Assembly (NCBI RefSeq): GCF_023380245.1
Contig: NZ_CP093365.1
Coordinates: forward strand, 62,001 to 126,000
Origin: Bombilactobacillus thymidiniphilus
GTDB taxonomy: Bacteria; Bacillota; Bacilli; Lactobacillales; Lactobacillaceae
Direction of reading: 5' to 3'
Length of the DNA stretch: 64,000 bases
Positions 18,183 to 27,597 of the stretch are shown here, in pieces. The notes beneath the pieces were generated by a model. That model made no database searches, was not told the origin of the DNA, and saw nothing but the letters and a program-made list of their open reading frames with translations. The number at the start of each line of letters is the position of its first letter. Position 1 is the first letter of the stretch. The translations under genes and the position numbers were made by a program.

Positions 18183-19025
18183 CTTGCGGTAAAAGATCAT
18201 GGCAAAAGCACCTTTGCCAGTATGCGTCATAATAATCGGACTAGTTAATTCAATCACCGTATTCAACTCCGGCCAATCTTGATGTAAGCGAGCGGCAATT
18301 TCATTAGGAATAGTGGCATCATTAACATAAGCCATACCTAATTCATCAATCTGCGCCCCGTCAGCAGCGATTTCTTCAACAATCCCGTCAACAAACTTAT
18401 TAATAGTTTTAATCCCACGACCTTTTTTAACAACTTTCAGTTTAGAATCAGCCAATTGCACTACTACATTAATGTTTAATAAAGTAGTTAATGATGACGC
18501 CACATTGCCTAGACGACCGCCTTTTAATAAGTTTTCCAAATTAGGTACTGCCACATAAAGTTCGGTTTTGTCCCGAATTTTTTGAATTTCTAGCAAAATA
18601 TCATTTATGCTTGCACCTGCCTGCGCCATTTTGGCAGCAGCAATAACTTGAAAAGCTAAGCCACGATCGGTAAAGCCACTATCTACCACCGTGACTTTAC
18701 TATCTACTAAATCAGCTGCTTGGCTAGCAGCATCTGCTGTACCACTTAATCCTTTAGTCATCATAATCGCTAAAATTGGACTGCCATCCTGGCCCAATTC
18801 ATTAAAGACATCTACAAAACGGCCCAATGGTGGTTGACTAGTCTTAGGGAGATCTGTCGAAGAGAGCATTTTCTGTGAAAACTCGGCCCGCGTAATATCT
18901 TGACCATCTATATATTGTTGACCATCAATTTCCACCGTTAAGGGTATAATTGTTACATGATATTTTTCAACCTCTTCAGGTGTCATTTGGATTGAAGAGT
19001 CTGTCACGATCTTCACATTTGTCAT
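18180..19025 (-). CDS. DegV family fatty-acid-binding protein
   Basis: DegV/FakB proteins hold a fatty acid so that the FakA kinase can phosphorylate it for phospholipid synthesis. The 281 residues carry the family start KIVTDSSIQMTPEE, TSQPPLGRFV, KGLSGTADAASQAA, VDSGFTDRGL and the C-terminal MTHTGKGAFAMIFYRK with the histidine-glycine loop. It is a single gene pointing away from the hemolysin III gene and ended by its own terminator. No fakA is in the window. Confidence 0.93.
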   Translation of the reverse strand: MTNVKIVTDSSIQMTPEEVEKYHVTIIPLTVEIDGQQYIDGQDITRAEFSQKMLSSTDLPKTSQPPLGRFVDVFNELGQDGSPILAIMMTKGLSGTADAASQAADLVDSKVTVVDSGFTDRGLAFQVIAAAKMAQAGASINDILLEIQKIRDKTELYVAVPNLENLLKGGRLGNVASSLTTLLNINVVVQLADSKLKVVKKGRGIKTINKFVDGIVEEIAADGAQIDELGMAYVNDATIPNEIAARLHQDWPELNTVIELTSPIIMTHTGKGAFAMIFYRK

Positions 19026-19144
19026 TTTAATTCCTGCCTTTAACCTTTAAAGTGTTTAAGCTATAATCATTTAATACACTATTGCTACTTACCGATTGTA
19101 ACAAACGAGAAGTAATTTGGCACTTTTTATTTGAGGAGAAACAT

Positions 19145-19810
19145 ATGAACAAACTTTTTGCAACACCCCAAACGACGACAAAAGTGTATCGCATCACTAA
19201 TGAAGTCTTTAGCGCCATAACGCATGGCATTGGTATCATCTTGGCCGTTACTGGGACAGTACTTTTATTAATTAAAGCCTGTACTCAGCCACATATTAGC
19301 ACAGCTCAAGTGATTTCTTATATCATTTATAGCTTTACATTAATTTTCTTATACCTATGTTCAACTCTTTTTCACAGTCTTTATTTTACCAAAGCTCGCC
19401 ACGTCTTTCAGATTTTAGACCACAGTTCTATCTTTTTACTTATCGCCGGCACTTATACCCCTTATTGTGTTCTAGGAATTCCCAAGCCGATGAACTGGCT
19501 TTTGTTAAGCATAATCTGGTTAATCACTATCGGCGGTATTATTTATAAGTCATTCAATATTGGCAATCACCCTATTATTGATACGGCTTTATACGTAATC
19601 ATGGGCTGGATGGTCATCTTGGCGATGAAACCATTACACAAATCACTAGGTAGCACCGGCATTGCCTTATTATTTTGGGGCGGTGTAGCCTTTACAGTAG
19701 GTGCCTTACTCTATACCATGCGGGGATTAAAATATATCCATGTCATTTGGCATGTGGTAGTTATGATTGGAACAACTTTAATGTTTCTTTCCGTGTATTT
19801 GTATTTGTAA
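19145..19810 (+). CDS. Hemolysin III family membrane protein (TrhA/YqfA-like)
   Basis: This 221-residue protein has seven hydrophobic segments and belongs to the PAQR/hemolysin III family. The metal-site histidines are visible: LFHSLYF, DHSSIF and, near the C-terminus, HVIWHVVV. The hemolysin name is historical. In other bacteria homologues affect membrane homeostasis. The ATG at 19145 is preceded by GAGGAG; the longer frame from 19082 has no such site. Its last 50 bases overlap the end of the convergent DHFR gene. Confidence 0.9.
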   Translation: MNKLFATPQTTTKVYRITNEVFSAITHGIGIILAVTGTVLLLIKACTQPHISTAQVISYIIYSFTLIFLYLCSTLFHSLYFTKARHVFQILDHSSIFLLIAGTYTPYCVLGIPKPMNWLLLSIIWLITIGGIIYKSFNIGNHPIIDTALYVIMGWMVILAMKPLHKSLGSTGIALLFWGGVAFTVGALLYTMRGLKYIHVIWHVVVMIGTTLMFLSVYLYL

Positions 19811-20294
19811 GTCGTCTATAAACCAAAAATTCGTGTTTAAAAGTGTTGTTGTCATCAACAATACCTTTTTTTTGATCAATTAACGTAAATTGCTGGTAAT
19901 CAATGGGAATCATCCACGTATCACCGACAAAAGTATGCGCAATTTTGGTTACATACAAATAACCAACCTCTGGCAAAAACATTTCAAATAATGATCGTCC
20001 ACCAAAAATAAAAACTTGTTGGTCATTAGCAATTAATCGTTCTATTTCAGCTTTATTTTGTGCTACCAGTACGTTTTGTCCTTGTAATTTTTCTGTCTGA
20101 TGCGTTAAGACGATATTTTTACGCTGTGGTAGTGCACCATTAGGAAAACTTCGAAAAGTGCGATATCCCATGACAATAGTAGTATTTAAAGTGGTTTTTT
20201 TTAAATAATGTAAATCGGAAGGCAAGTGCCACGGCAAATGTCCATTTTGTCCAATCAAGTGATTTTGATCTTCCGCCCAAATAAAAGCTAACAA
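19761..20294 (-). CDS. folA: Dihydrofolate reductase
   Basis: DHFR reduces dihydrofolate made by thymidylate synthase, its upstream neighbour. Motifs are present: MLAFIWAEDQNHLIGQ, LPWHLPSDLHYLKK with the acidic catalytic residue, GYRTF, IFGGRSLFEMF and the C-terminal FLVYRR. About 16 residues follow the normal end (LTNTNTRKETLKLFQS) and this tail overlaps the hemolysin III gene on the other strand. The start is TTG with AGGAGG and a 6-base spacing. It follows thyA by 10 bases. Confidence 0.95.
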   Translation of the reverse strand: MLAFIWAEDQNHLIGQNGHLPWHLPSDLHYLKKTTLNTTIVMGYRTFRSFPNGALPQRKNIVLTHQTEKLQGQNVLVAQNKAEIERLIANDQQVFIFGGRSLFEMFLPEVGYLYVTKIAHTFVGDTWMIPIDYQQFTLIDQKKGIVDDNNTFKHEFLVYRRLTNTNTRKETLKLFQS

Positions 20295-20304
20295 TAAAAT
20301 CCTC

Positions 20305-21261
20305 CTAAACAGCGACCGGTGCTTTAATAGCTGGCGCGTAATGATAATTATTTACTTTAATTTGTTCCATTTGCAAATTATCCAAAGATGTAATTTGCGG
20401 ATCTAACCACAATTGCGGTCCTGATAACAAAGGTCGTTGCAACTGTAATTTAACTTGCTCAACATGATTTTGATAAATGTGGGCATCACCAAAAGTATGA
20501 ATAAATTCACCAACTTTTAAATTAGTTACCTTAGCAATTAATTGCGTTAACAAGGCATAACTGGCAATATTGAAAGGCACACCTAAAAACATATCAGCAC
20601 TACGTTGATACAACTGACAGGACAAAGTACCATCATTAACATAAAATTGGAACAAAGTGTGACATGGTGGCAAAGCCATTTGCGCCAATTCACCAGGATT
20701 CCAAGCACTAATAATTAAACGGCGCGAATTAGGATTGGTTTTAATTTGCTCAATAACATCCGCAATTTGATCAATCGGCTGATTAGCAGTCGGCCATTTG
20801 CGCCACTGTTTACCATAAACTTCACCCAAATCGCCATATTGCACAGCAAAATCATCATCAGCTAAAATTCGCTCACAAAATAATTTTTTTTGCTCATAAT
20901 ATTGTTGTGCAAAAATAGGATCTTGTAGAGAACGCTGTCCAAAATCTGTCATATCGGGACCTTGATAAGCAGCACTTTTGACATAATTTTCAAAAGCCCA
21001 TTCATCCCAAATATGATTATTATGTTTCAATAAAAAGCGAATATTAGTATCACCCCGTAAAAACCAAATCAATTCTGACTTGATTAAACTAAAAGGAACT
21101 TTTTTAGTCGTTAACAAGGGGAAACTATCCTGTAAATCAAAGCGCAATTGATAACCAAAAAGACTAATTGTGCCAGTATTTGTCCGATCATTTTTATGAT
21201 GTCCATGTTGTAAAACAGTTTGTAGCATATTTAAATATTGTTGTTCATTAATTGTGCCCAT
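20305..21261 (-). CDS. thyA: Thymidylate synthase ThyA
   Basis: ThyA methylates dUMP to dTMP using methylene-tetrahydrofolate. The catalytic cysteine is Cys200 in [11 protein letters not shown], with [23 protein letters not shown] and HIYQNH as further conserved blocks. The 318 residues include the about 50-residue insertion typical of lactobacillar ThyA. Its ATG overlaps the ABC-F stop by one base, so the order of translation is ABC-F, ThyA, DHFR. Confidence 0.97.
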   Translation of the reverse strand: MGTINEQQYLNMLQTVLQHGHHKNDRTNTGTISLFGYQLRFDLQDSFPLLTTKKVPFSLIKSELIWFLRGDTNIRFLLKHNNHIWDEWAFENYVKSAAYQGPDMTDFGQRSLQDPIFAQQYYEQKKLFCERILADDDFAVQYGDLGEVYGKQWRKWPTANQPIDQIADVIEQIKTNPNSRRLIISAWNPGELAQMALPPCHTLFQFYVNDGTLSCQLYQRSADMFLGVPFNIASYALLTQLIAKVTNLKVGEFIHTFGDAHIYQNHVEQVKLQLQRPLLSGPQLWLDPQITSLDNLQMEQIKVNNYHYAPAIKAPVAV

Positions 21262-23141
21262 TATTCATCTCTTTCTGCTAATTCAAGCCATCTTTCACTG
21301 GCTTCATCCAATTCATCTGTAATATCATTTAGTTGTTTTTGCAGCTTTAACAACTTTTGATAGTCATTGCCAACATTGCTTAATTGATTTTGCAAATCTT
21401 GTTGCTGCCTTTCCAAAGTAGTTATTTGGGGTTCTAATTCTTGCAACTCTAATCTTTGAGCATAAGTTAACTTATTTTTAGAACTATTTTCTTGGCTTTG
21501 CTTGGCTACTTTTATTTTTGTGACTTCTTTATGCTGCGAAGTTGCACGCTGTAAATAGTCAGAATAAGTGCCCCAATAACGTTCAATGTGACCATGCCCA
21601 TGAAAAATCAAAAGATCATCCGTTATTTTATCCAAAAAATAACGATCATGGGATACTGTAATCACAGCACCAGCAAAATGTTCAATGTAATTTTCTAAAA
21701 TCGTCATTGTTTCAATATCCAAGTTATTCGTCGGTTCGTCTAACAATAATACATTAGGTTGCTGTATCAAAATAGCTAATAAATACAAGCGCCTTTTTTC
21801 TCCGCCCGATAAATCTCTGATGAAAGCACCTTGTTGTTGGGGTGAGAATAAAAACTGTTCCAATAATTTTGATGCAGACATTGTTACACCAGCAGTGTTA
21901 GGTACATTTTGCCCAATATCCTCTAAATAATTAAACACACGTTGATTTGCATCCATCGCTTCAATTTGCTGGGTGTAATAGCCTACTTTAACGGTTTGAC
22001 CAACTTCTAGTAGTCCGGAAGTTAATTGTTGTCTTTGAGCTAAAATATTCAAAAAAGTAGATTTTCCTGCGCCATTAGCACCAATGATACCTAAATGCTC
22101 GCCTGAATTAATTCTTAAAGATAAGTTCTTTAACAAAACTTGCGTACCAAATTGTAAACTGCTATTTTCCAAATTAAAAACGTCTTTGCCCAAACGTTGC
22201 TGGGCAATATCAATCGTTAATTCCTTAGATTCAGTATTTTGTTGGTGCTTAACTTTTTGACTCAATTCTTTAAAACGTTCCACACGGGCATTTTGTTTAG
22301 TTCCTCTTGCTTGAACGCCTGCCTTGACCCAAGCCAATTCATGCCGATACAAATTACGCTGATGACGATTGGTAGCTGCCAAAGTGGCTTCATTTTGGGC
22401 TTTTTGCTGCAAATAAGTTTCATAATTACCTGTATACTTATTTATTTTCTGTTGCGATATTTCTAAGATTCGATTGGCTACCGCATTTAAAAAATAGCGA
22501 TCATGCGTCACAAATAAAACTGCACCAGCATAATTATTTAAAAATGTTTTCAACCATGCAATTGCTTCCTCATCTAAGTGATTAGTCGGTTCGTCCAAAA
22601 TTAATAAATCAGAATTGGAAACTAAAACTTGTGCTAAACTAACCCGCCGTTTTTGACCACCAGATAAAGCAGCAACTTTTTGTTGAAATTGTGTAATCCC
22701 AAGTTTTGTCAATATAGTCTCAACTGTCGACTGAAATTCCCAACCATCTAAGCGATCCATTTGCTCTTGTGCTTTAAAAAAGCGCTGATAATTTTGCGGA
22801 TTATCTGAATCTTGGCTGTAGTGCATTAAAGCGAGTTCATATTGTCGAACAGTCTCATACAAAGGCTCTTTGCCTTGTAAAATAGCTTCTAAAACTGTCG
22901 AATCTTCTTCAAGTTGCGGATTTTGTCGTAAATAACTAATTTGATAATCATTTTGATGTTCGATCGTTTTATTTTTATTTAGGCGCTCATCAACTAGTGA
23001 ATTCAATAGCGTTGTTTTACCAACCCCATTTAAACCTACTAAACCAATCCGATCTTGATCACCAATTTTAAAACTAACATCACTAAATAATGTTCGTGCT
23101 CCAAACGACTGTTGTAACTTATTAACACTCAACATCTTCAT
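21261..23141 (-). CDS. ABC-F family ATPase (Uup-like)
   Basis: This soluble protein has two ABC ATPase domains and no membrane part. Walker A motifs GLNGVGKTT and GANGAGKST, signatures LSGGQKRR and LSGGEKRR, and Walker [13 protein letters not shown] and [11 protein letters not shown] are all present. A C-terminal coiled coil (from about residue 555, [18 protein letters not shown]) resembles Uup. ABC-F proteins act on the ribosome. The conserved housekeeping position with thyA-folA argues against an antibiotic-resistance role. The ATG follows a modest GAGTGA site; MLSV two codons later is an alternative. Confidence 0.9.
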   Translation of the reverse strand: MKMLSVNKLQQSFGARTLFSDVSFKIGDQDRIGLVGLNGVGKTTLLNSLVDERLNKNKTIEHQNDYQISYLRQNPQLEEDSTVLEAILQGKEPLYETVRQYELALMHYSQDSDNPQNYQRFFKAQEQMDRLDGWEFQSTVETILTKLGITQFQQKVAALSGGQKRRVSLAQVLVSNSDLLILDEPTNHLDEEAIAWLKTFLNNYAGAVLFVTHDRYFLNAVANRILEISQQKINKYTGNYETYLQQKAQNEATLAATNRHQRNLYRHELAWVKAGVQARGTKQNARVERFKELSQKVKHQQNTESKELTIDIAQQRLGKDVFNLENSSLQFGTQVLLKNLSLRINSGEHLGIIGANGAGKSTFLNILAQRQQLTSGLLEVGQTVKVGYYTQQIEAMDANQRVFNYLEDIGQNVPNTAGVTMSASKLLEQFLFSPQQQGAFIRDLSGGEKRRLYLLAILIQQPNVLLLDEPTNNLDIETMTILENYIEHFAGAVITVSHDRYFLDKITDDLLIFHGHGHIERYWGTYSDYLQRATSQHKEVTKIKVAKQSQENSSKNKLTYAQRLELQELEPQITTLERQQQDLQNQLSNVGNDYQKLLKLQKQLNDITDELDEASERWLELAERDE

Positions 23142-23183
23142 TTAATCACTCAAACCTATCATAATATTTTACTAAATCTTACA

Positions 23184-24371
23184 TTATTGCTGGGCTCGCA
23201 AATAATTGATAATAGCAACTGGTTCATTAGCCAATTTGTTAGCAACAATTTGTTGTTGTACTAAACGCAAGTTAGCACCAATTTGTGGTCCTGGCGTTAA
23301 ATTTAATTGCTGCATAATTTGTTGTCCGTTAATTTTAACATCCTGCAATGAATGAATTGGTAACAAAGAATAACGTTTTTGTAATTGTTGAGCCACTACA
23401 TTTTTTTGCAACACTTGCAAAAGTTGAACACAATTATCAATTGTAGCACCTTCAGTTTGATACAAATCCCAATCAGTCGGCTTTGATTGCCTCAAAAATC
23501 GCACACTCATTAAAGTTAGATGGCGAACTTCGTTGGATACTTTCCAAGTACGCAATAATCGGTTTAAAGAATTTAATGGTAAATTCCAAACTAATCCCAA
23601 CAAAGTCCACACTTGGCTAGCATTTTGCAAACGCGTTAGCGAAACCTGCAATAATTTAGTGAAATCTTGCTCAGTAAATTGTGGACAATATTTGTATAGC
23701 TTTGTTGTTAACATAGATTGCAAACCCAATTGCCAATTGTCGCCACACATCATCCTTAACCACTCATCACTAATTCGTTCTATAGCAATTTTTTTTAACA
23801 AAGAGGCATTTTCAGTAATCCCCTTTAAAGTGGAGGGTACAATCGTAAAACCCAATTGAGCTTGAAAGCGAACTGCACGCATCATTCGTAAAGCATCTTC
23901 ATGAAAACGCTCTTGTGCTTGACCAACCGCTTTAATCCTGTGACTCTTTAAATCTGCCACACCACCAAATAAATCAATAATTCGCCCATCTAAATCCATT
24001 GCCAACGCATTAATTGTAAAATCACGCCGCTTTAAATCCTCAGCTAAAGAGCGCACAAATTCCACATGATCAGGACGGCGATAATCTTGATAGCCTGTTT
24101 CCGTACGAAAAGTAGTGATTTCATAGTTTTGTTTAGCAGTTACTACGGTAACCGTTCCATGTTCAATGCCAGTATCCACCGTATGCGTAAAAATTTGTTT
24201 GAGTTCTTGGGGGTAAGCATTAGTAGCTAAATCTATGTCATGCAGCGGTTTATTTAACAAAGTATCACGCACACAACCACCCACAAAATATGCTTCAAAA
24301 CCAGCTTGCTTAATTTTTTGTAGAATGGGTAAAGCTTCTTTTAATATGGCTGGTAATTGTTCAATTATCAT
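23184..24371 (-). CDS. cca: CCA tRNA nucleotidyltransferase
   Basis: The enzyme adds or repairs the 3'-CCA end of tRNAs. The class II nucleotidyltransferase head shows FVGGCVRDTLL, the metal-binding DIDLATN, RRDFTINALAMD and RFHEDALRMMRAVRF. The ATG at 24369-24371 gives 395 residues, the usual length. A TTG two codons earlier (24377) has better spacing (6 bases) from AGGAGG and is equally possible. The longer frame from 24473 is inside the upstream TPR gene, which it overlaps by 11 bases. Confidence 0.95.
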   Translation of the reverse strand: MIIEQLPAILKEALPILQKIKQAGFEAYFVGGCVRDTLLNKPLHDIDLATNAYPQELKQIFTHTVDTGIEHGTVTVVTAKQNYEITTFRTETGYQDYRRPDHVEFVRSLAEDLKRRDFTINALAMDLDGRIIDLFGGVADLKSHRIKAVGQAQERFHEDALRMMRAVRFQAQLGFTIVPSTLKGITENASLLKKIAIERISDEWLRMMCGDNWQLGLQSMLTTKLYKYCPQFTEQDFTKLLQVSLTRLQNASQVWTLLGLVWNLPLNSLNRLLRTWKVSNEVRHLTLMSVRFLRQSKPTDWDLYQTEGATIDNCVQLLQVLQKNVVAQQLQKRYSLLPIHSLQDVKINGQQIMQQLNLTPGPQIGANLRLVQQQIVANKLANEPVAIINYLRAQQ

Positions 24372-25632
24372 TGTCAACGGCAACCTCCTGCAATAGTTCT
24401 TGCATTTGCCAGTCATCAGGTACCAATTGCAAATATTGTTGGATAGCCATCGGCAATAAATCAGTGCGTCCATTAGTTTGTAAAATATTGATCAAATCTT
24501 TCAAATACCTACTATTTTGTTTTAATTCTTGGAACACCGCCAACATTTCCGACAAAGCTTTTTGCTCTTGATCAAGTTGCACTAAAGATCGTGCCGTATT
24601 CCAGTGGGTTTTAGGTTCATCACTTAGTTGAACTTGATATTGCTCCAGTAATTGTAAACTTTCAGTAAATTTAGCTTGTTGCAAATAAAGATCGCTCAAT
24701 AATAAAATTAAATCCGCAGGTGCATCTAAAGTAGCAATCCCAGTAGTTAATAATTTAATCGCAGTTGATTCATCACCCAATTTTCCAGCTGCTTTAGCAC
24801 CTAATTTATATAAAAGTTGATTAAATTGATCATAGCTCAAGCCACTTTGAGCAGCTTGTACGACTTCTTGGTAATCATCATTATGCCAAGCTAATTTGGC
24901 TGTCAAAACATAAGCTGGTGAATAATCAGGACTTAATTCTAATAATTGCTGGGTGATTTTTTTTGCTTCATCGTAATGCTTCAGTTCCAGTTCTAAAGAT
25001 GCGTAGTTATAGAGATTGTCTGTATTCATCAATTCCATAGCCGTTTGCTGATATTGCTCAACAGCTTGCTCGTATTGCCCATTTCCAGCATAAGCAGCAG
25101 CTAATCTTTGGTGGAGCGAGATACCAGCAAAAACAGAAATATCTTGTTCCAAAAGCCGCTCATAAAAATTAATAGCCGGCATAAATTTATTCTCATTAAA
25201 AAATAATTCTGCTAAAGCAAATTGAATTACTGGTTCTTCAGGTGCTAATTTCAATGCAGTCTGCAATTTTTGTTCGCTGACTTCATAAAAGCCTAAAGTT
25301 TGGTACATATCAGCAGCGACCATCAAAGCTGATAAATAAGCTTCTGATTCCGGTTTAACTTGGTCCAATAAATCTGTAGCTGTTTCGATTTGATCATCAG
25401 AAATTAAAATTTCCGCCAAATTAACTTTCAACAAATCTTCATCCGGATATTTCTGTAGTAAGTGTTGATAAATAATAGCTGCTTGATCACTAATACCTTT
25501 GTTTGCTAATTGCTGAGCACCATTGAATAAATCATCATCGTTATCTTGCGTTAAAGCTTGCTGAACCAATTCTTGTGTTTGAACTATATTGCCAGCATCT
25601 AAAGCAGCTAGTGCTTGGTATATAAATGACAT
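24361..25632 (-). CDS. Tetratricopeptide repeat protein (YpiA-like)
   Basis: This 423-residue protein consists almost wholly of helical repeats of about 34 residues with the TPR pattern (for example LAEILISDDQIETATDLLDQV and YEQAVEQYQQTA). It has no signal peptide or membrane segment and is acidic. TPRs are protein-interaction scaffolds and no specific role can be given. Its neighbours hup and cca match the YpiA context in other Firmicutes. AAAGGAG precedes the ATG, and its end overlaps cca. Confidence 0.82.
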   Translation of the reverse strand: MSFIYQALAALDAGNIVQTQELVQQALTQDNDDDLFNGAQQLANKGISDQAAIIYQHLLQKYPDEDLLKVNLAEILISDDQIETATDLLDQVKPESEAYLSALMVAADMYQTLGFYEVSEQKLQTALKLAPEEPVIQFALAELFFNENKFMPAINFYERLLEQDISVFAGISLHQRLAAAYAGNGQYEQAVEQYQQTAMELMNTDNLYNYASLELELKHYDEAKKITQQLLELSPDYSPAYVLTAKLAWHNDDYQEVVQAAQSGLSYDQFNQLLYKLGAKAAGKLGDESTAIKLLTTGIATLDAPADLILLLSDLYLQQAKFTESLQLLEQYQVQLSDEPKTHWNTARSLVQLDQEQKALSEMLAVFQELKQNSRYLKDLINILQTNGRTDLLPMAIQQYLQLVPDDWQMQELLQEVAVDNDN

Positions 25633-25710
25633 AAATTAAACTCCTTTATTACGTGATCTCACCATAACACAAAATTGTCTAAGGGTTCAGTAATAAATAA
25701 TCTTACTTAT

Positions 25711-25742
25711 AAAAAAAATAGAAACAACAAAATTGTCGTTTC
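25711..25742 (-). terminator. Intrinsic terminator after hup
   Basis: On the minus strand GAAACGACAA pairs with TTGTTGTTTC and is followed by TATTTTTTTT. It separates hup from the TPR-cca pair. Confidence 0.88.
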
Positions 25743-25770
25743 CATTCAGATAAACAAATCTTTTAAAAAA

Positions 25771-26046
25771 TTATTTAACTGCATCCTTCAATGTTTTCCC
25801 AGGCTTAAATGCTGGAACATTGCTAGCAGGAATTGTAATTTCTGCATTTGTTTGTGGATTGCGACCCTTACGAGCAGCACGATGACGAACTTCAAAGTTA
25901 CCAAAGCCGATCAATTGTACCTTTTCGCCTTTAACTAAACTTTCTTGAATTGCATCAAGAACTGCGTCGACAGCGGATGTAGAATCCTTTTTAGTTAAAC
26001 CAGTCTTTTCAGCCACAGTTTGAATTAATTCTGCCTTATTTGCCAT
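25771..26046 (-). CDS. hup: DNA-binding protein HU
   Basis: HU is the small histone-like protein that bends and compacts DNA as a dimer. All 91 residues match the family: [39 protein letters not shown] and the C-terminal [16 protein letters not shown]. The DNA-intercalating proline lies in the ITIPASNVP arm region. AGGAGGTGA precedes the ATG, and a promoter with an extended -10 element and a terminator bracket it as a single-gene unit. Confidence 0.97.
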   Translation of the reverse strand: MANKAELIQTVAEKTGLTKKDSTSAVDAVLDAIQESLVKGEKVQLIGFGNFEVRHRAARKGRNPQTNAEITIPASNVPAFKPGKTLKDAVK

Positions 26047-26126
26047 TTTACCTTCACCTCCTACAGCAATGAAGTATCATTACTGAAATATAAAGTGACG
26101 ACTATCAAATCATCATTCTTAAACAA

Positions 26127-26153
26127 ATTATCACATCAGTAGCGCTGTATCAA
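26127..26153 (-). promoter_or_regulatory. Probable promoter of hup
   Basis: TTGATA (26148-26153) and GATAAT (26127-26132) are 15 bases apart. The TG of an extended -10 element precedes GATAAT by one base, which compensates for the short spacer. The untranslated leader would be about 75 nt. Confidence 0.6.
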
Positions 26154-26199
26154 GGAATAATGCTATTTTAACACATATTTTTTAAACTTTAAAAAAAAC

Positions 26200-27513
26200 T
26201 CACTTTCTTAGTCGTGCAATTACTTTAATCGGTGTTCCCGTAAAATCAAACATTTCCCGTAATTGGTTGATAATAAAACGTTCATAAGAAAAATGGAAAA
26301 TTTCAGGATCATTAACAAAAGCAATAAAAGTAGGCGGATTAGTAGCTACTTGCGTTAAATAATATACTTTGAGACGCTTGGTTTTAACAGTTGGTGCCGG
26401 AGCAATTGCTGTCGCCTTAAGCAGCATTTCATTCAACAATGAAGATTGAATACGTCGATTTTGATTATCATTAATTGCTGCTACCAACTCAACAATTTGT
26501 TGTAAACGCTGATGTTTTAAAGCTGAAACAAAAATAATTGGGGCATAGCTCAAATAACGAAATTCAGTTCTAATATAAGCTTCAAATTCTTGCATTGTTT
26601 TATGATCTTTATTGGCAACAATATCCCATTTATTTACGGCAATAACGACCCCACGCCCTGCTTCGTGCGCAAACCCGGCTACACGCTTATCTTGCTCGCG
26701 GATACCTTGCTCGCCATCAATAACCATGATCACAACATCTGAGCGATCAATTGCACGCAAAGCCCGCATAACCGAGTATTTTTCCGTATTTTCATATACT
26801 TTGCCACGTTTTCTAATCCCAGCCGTATCAATCATCGTATACAGCTGTCCAGTTTCATCAATAAAACTCGTATCAACAGAATCGCGCGTCGTACCTTCTT
26901 GATTGGAAACGATGACCCGATTTTCACCTAAGATAGCATTAACCAGCGAAGATTTGCCAACATTAGGTCGACCAATAAAACTAAACTTAATTGAATCATC
27001 ATCATCAATCATTTGATCATCAGAAAAGTTTTTCACTACTTCATCTAACAGATCGCCAACACCAGTTCCGTGAACTCCTGACACTGGCAGTGGGTCACCC
27101 AAGCCTAATGTATAAAAATCATAAATATCTTGTCGCTGCTCCAAATTATCGGCTTTATTCACCGCTAAAATTACTGGCTTTTGGGATTGGTATAAAATCC
27201 GTGCCACTGTTTCATCATCATCAACTACACCAACCCGCGCATCAACGACCATAATTACGACATCGGCTTCTTCAATTGCAATTTCAGCTTGATTTTTAAT
27301 CTCTTGGTTAAGTTGCTGTGATTCCATGGTAATTCCACCTGTATCAATCATGCTAAATTGCTTACCTAGCCATTCAGCATGTGTATAAATTCGATCACGA
27401 GTAACCCCAGGCGTATCTTCCACAATGGAAATTCGTTCATTAGCAATTCGATTGAACAATGTGGATTTACCAACATTAGGACGTCCTACTAATGCAACTA
27501 CTGGCATTGCCAT
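26200..27513 (-). CDS. der: Ribosome biogenesis GTPase Der (EngA)
   Basis: Der helps to mature the 50S subunit. It contains two consecutive GTPase domains: GRPNVGKST with DTPGVTRDR and NKAD, then a second GRPNVGKSS with [10 protein letters not shown] and NKWD. A C-terminal KH-like domain ends in [10 protein letters not shown]. The 437 residues are typical. GAAGGTGA precedes the ATG. It follows rpsA, from which it is separated by a terminator hairpin, and precedes hup. Confidence 0.97.
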   Translation of the reverse strand: MAMPVVALVGRPNVGKSTLFNRIANERISIVEDTPGVTRDRIYTHAEWLGKQFSMIDTGGITMESQQLNQEIKNQAEIAIEEADVVIMVVDARVGVVDDDETVARILYQSQKPVILAVNKADNLEQRQDIYDFYTLGLGDPLPVSGVHGTGVGDLLDEVVKNFSDDQMIDDDDSIKFSFIGRPNVGKSSLVNAILGENRVIVSNQEGTTRDSVDTSFIDETGQLYTMIDTAGIRKRGKVYENTEKYSVMRALRAIDRSDVVIMVIDGEQGIREQDKRVAGFAHEAGRGVVIAVNKWDIVANKDHKTMQEFEAYIRTEFRYLSYAPIIFVSALKHQRLQQIVELVAAINDNQNRRIQSSLLNEMLLKATAIAPAPTVKTKRLKVYYLTQVATNPPTFIAFVNDPEIFHFSYERFIINQLREMFDFTGTPIKVIARLRK

Positions 27514-27548
27514 AAATTCACCTTCTTTAACAATAATTTACTTTTAAT

Positions 27549-27583
27549 AAAAAAACTGGCTCTCAGCACGAGTCAGTTTTTTT
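27549..27583 (-). terminator. Intrinsic terminator after rpsA
   Basis: On the minus strand AAAAAACTGACTC pairs with GAGCCAGTTTTTTT around a short loop, giving a stem followed by seven T. It lies between rpsA and der. Confidence 0.88.
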
Positions 27584-27597
27584 CAGAATCAATTGGT

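Noticed and set aside
19082-19144. 21-residue extension of the hemolysin III protein
   Set aside because: There is no ribosome-binding site, and GAGGAG precedes the internal ATG at 19145.
19145-19810. Hemolysin III as a virulence toxin
   Set aside because: The name is historical; the sequence is a seven-helix PAQR-type membrane protein that is widespread in harmless bacteria.
21261-23141. ABC-F protein as an antibiotic-resistance determinant
   Set aside because: The Uup-like C-terminal coiled coil and the conserved thyA-folA neighbourhood point to a housekeeping ribosome-associated role.
23184-24473. CCA transferase with a 34-residue Cys/Trp-rich N-terminal extension
   Set aside because: The extension is the upstream TPR gene read in another frame; AGGAGG lies just before the normal start.
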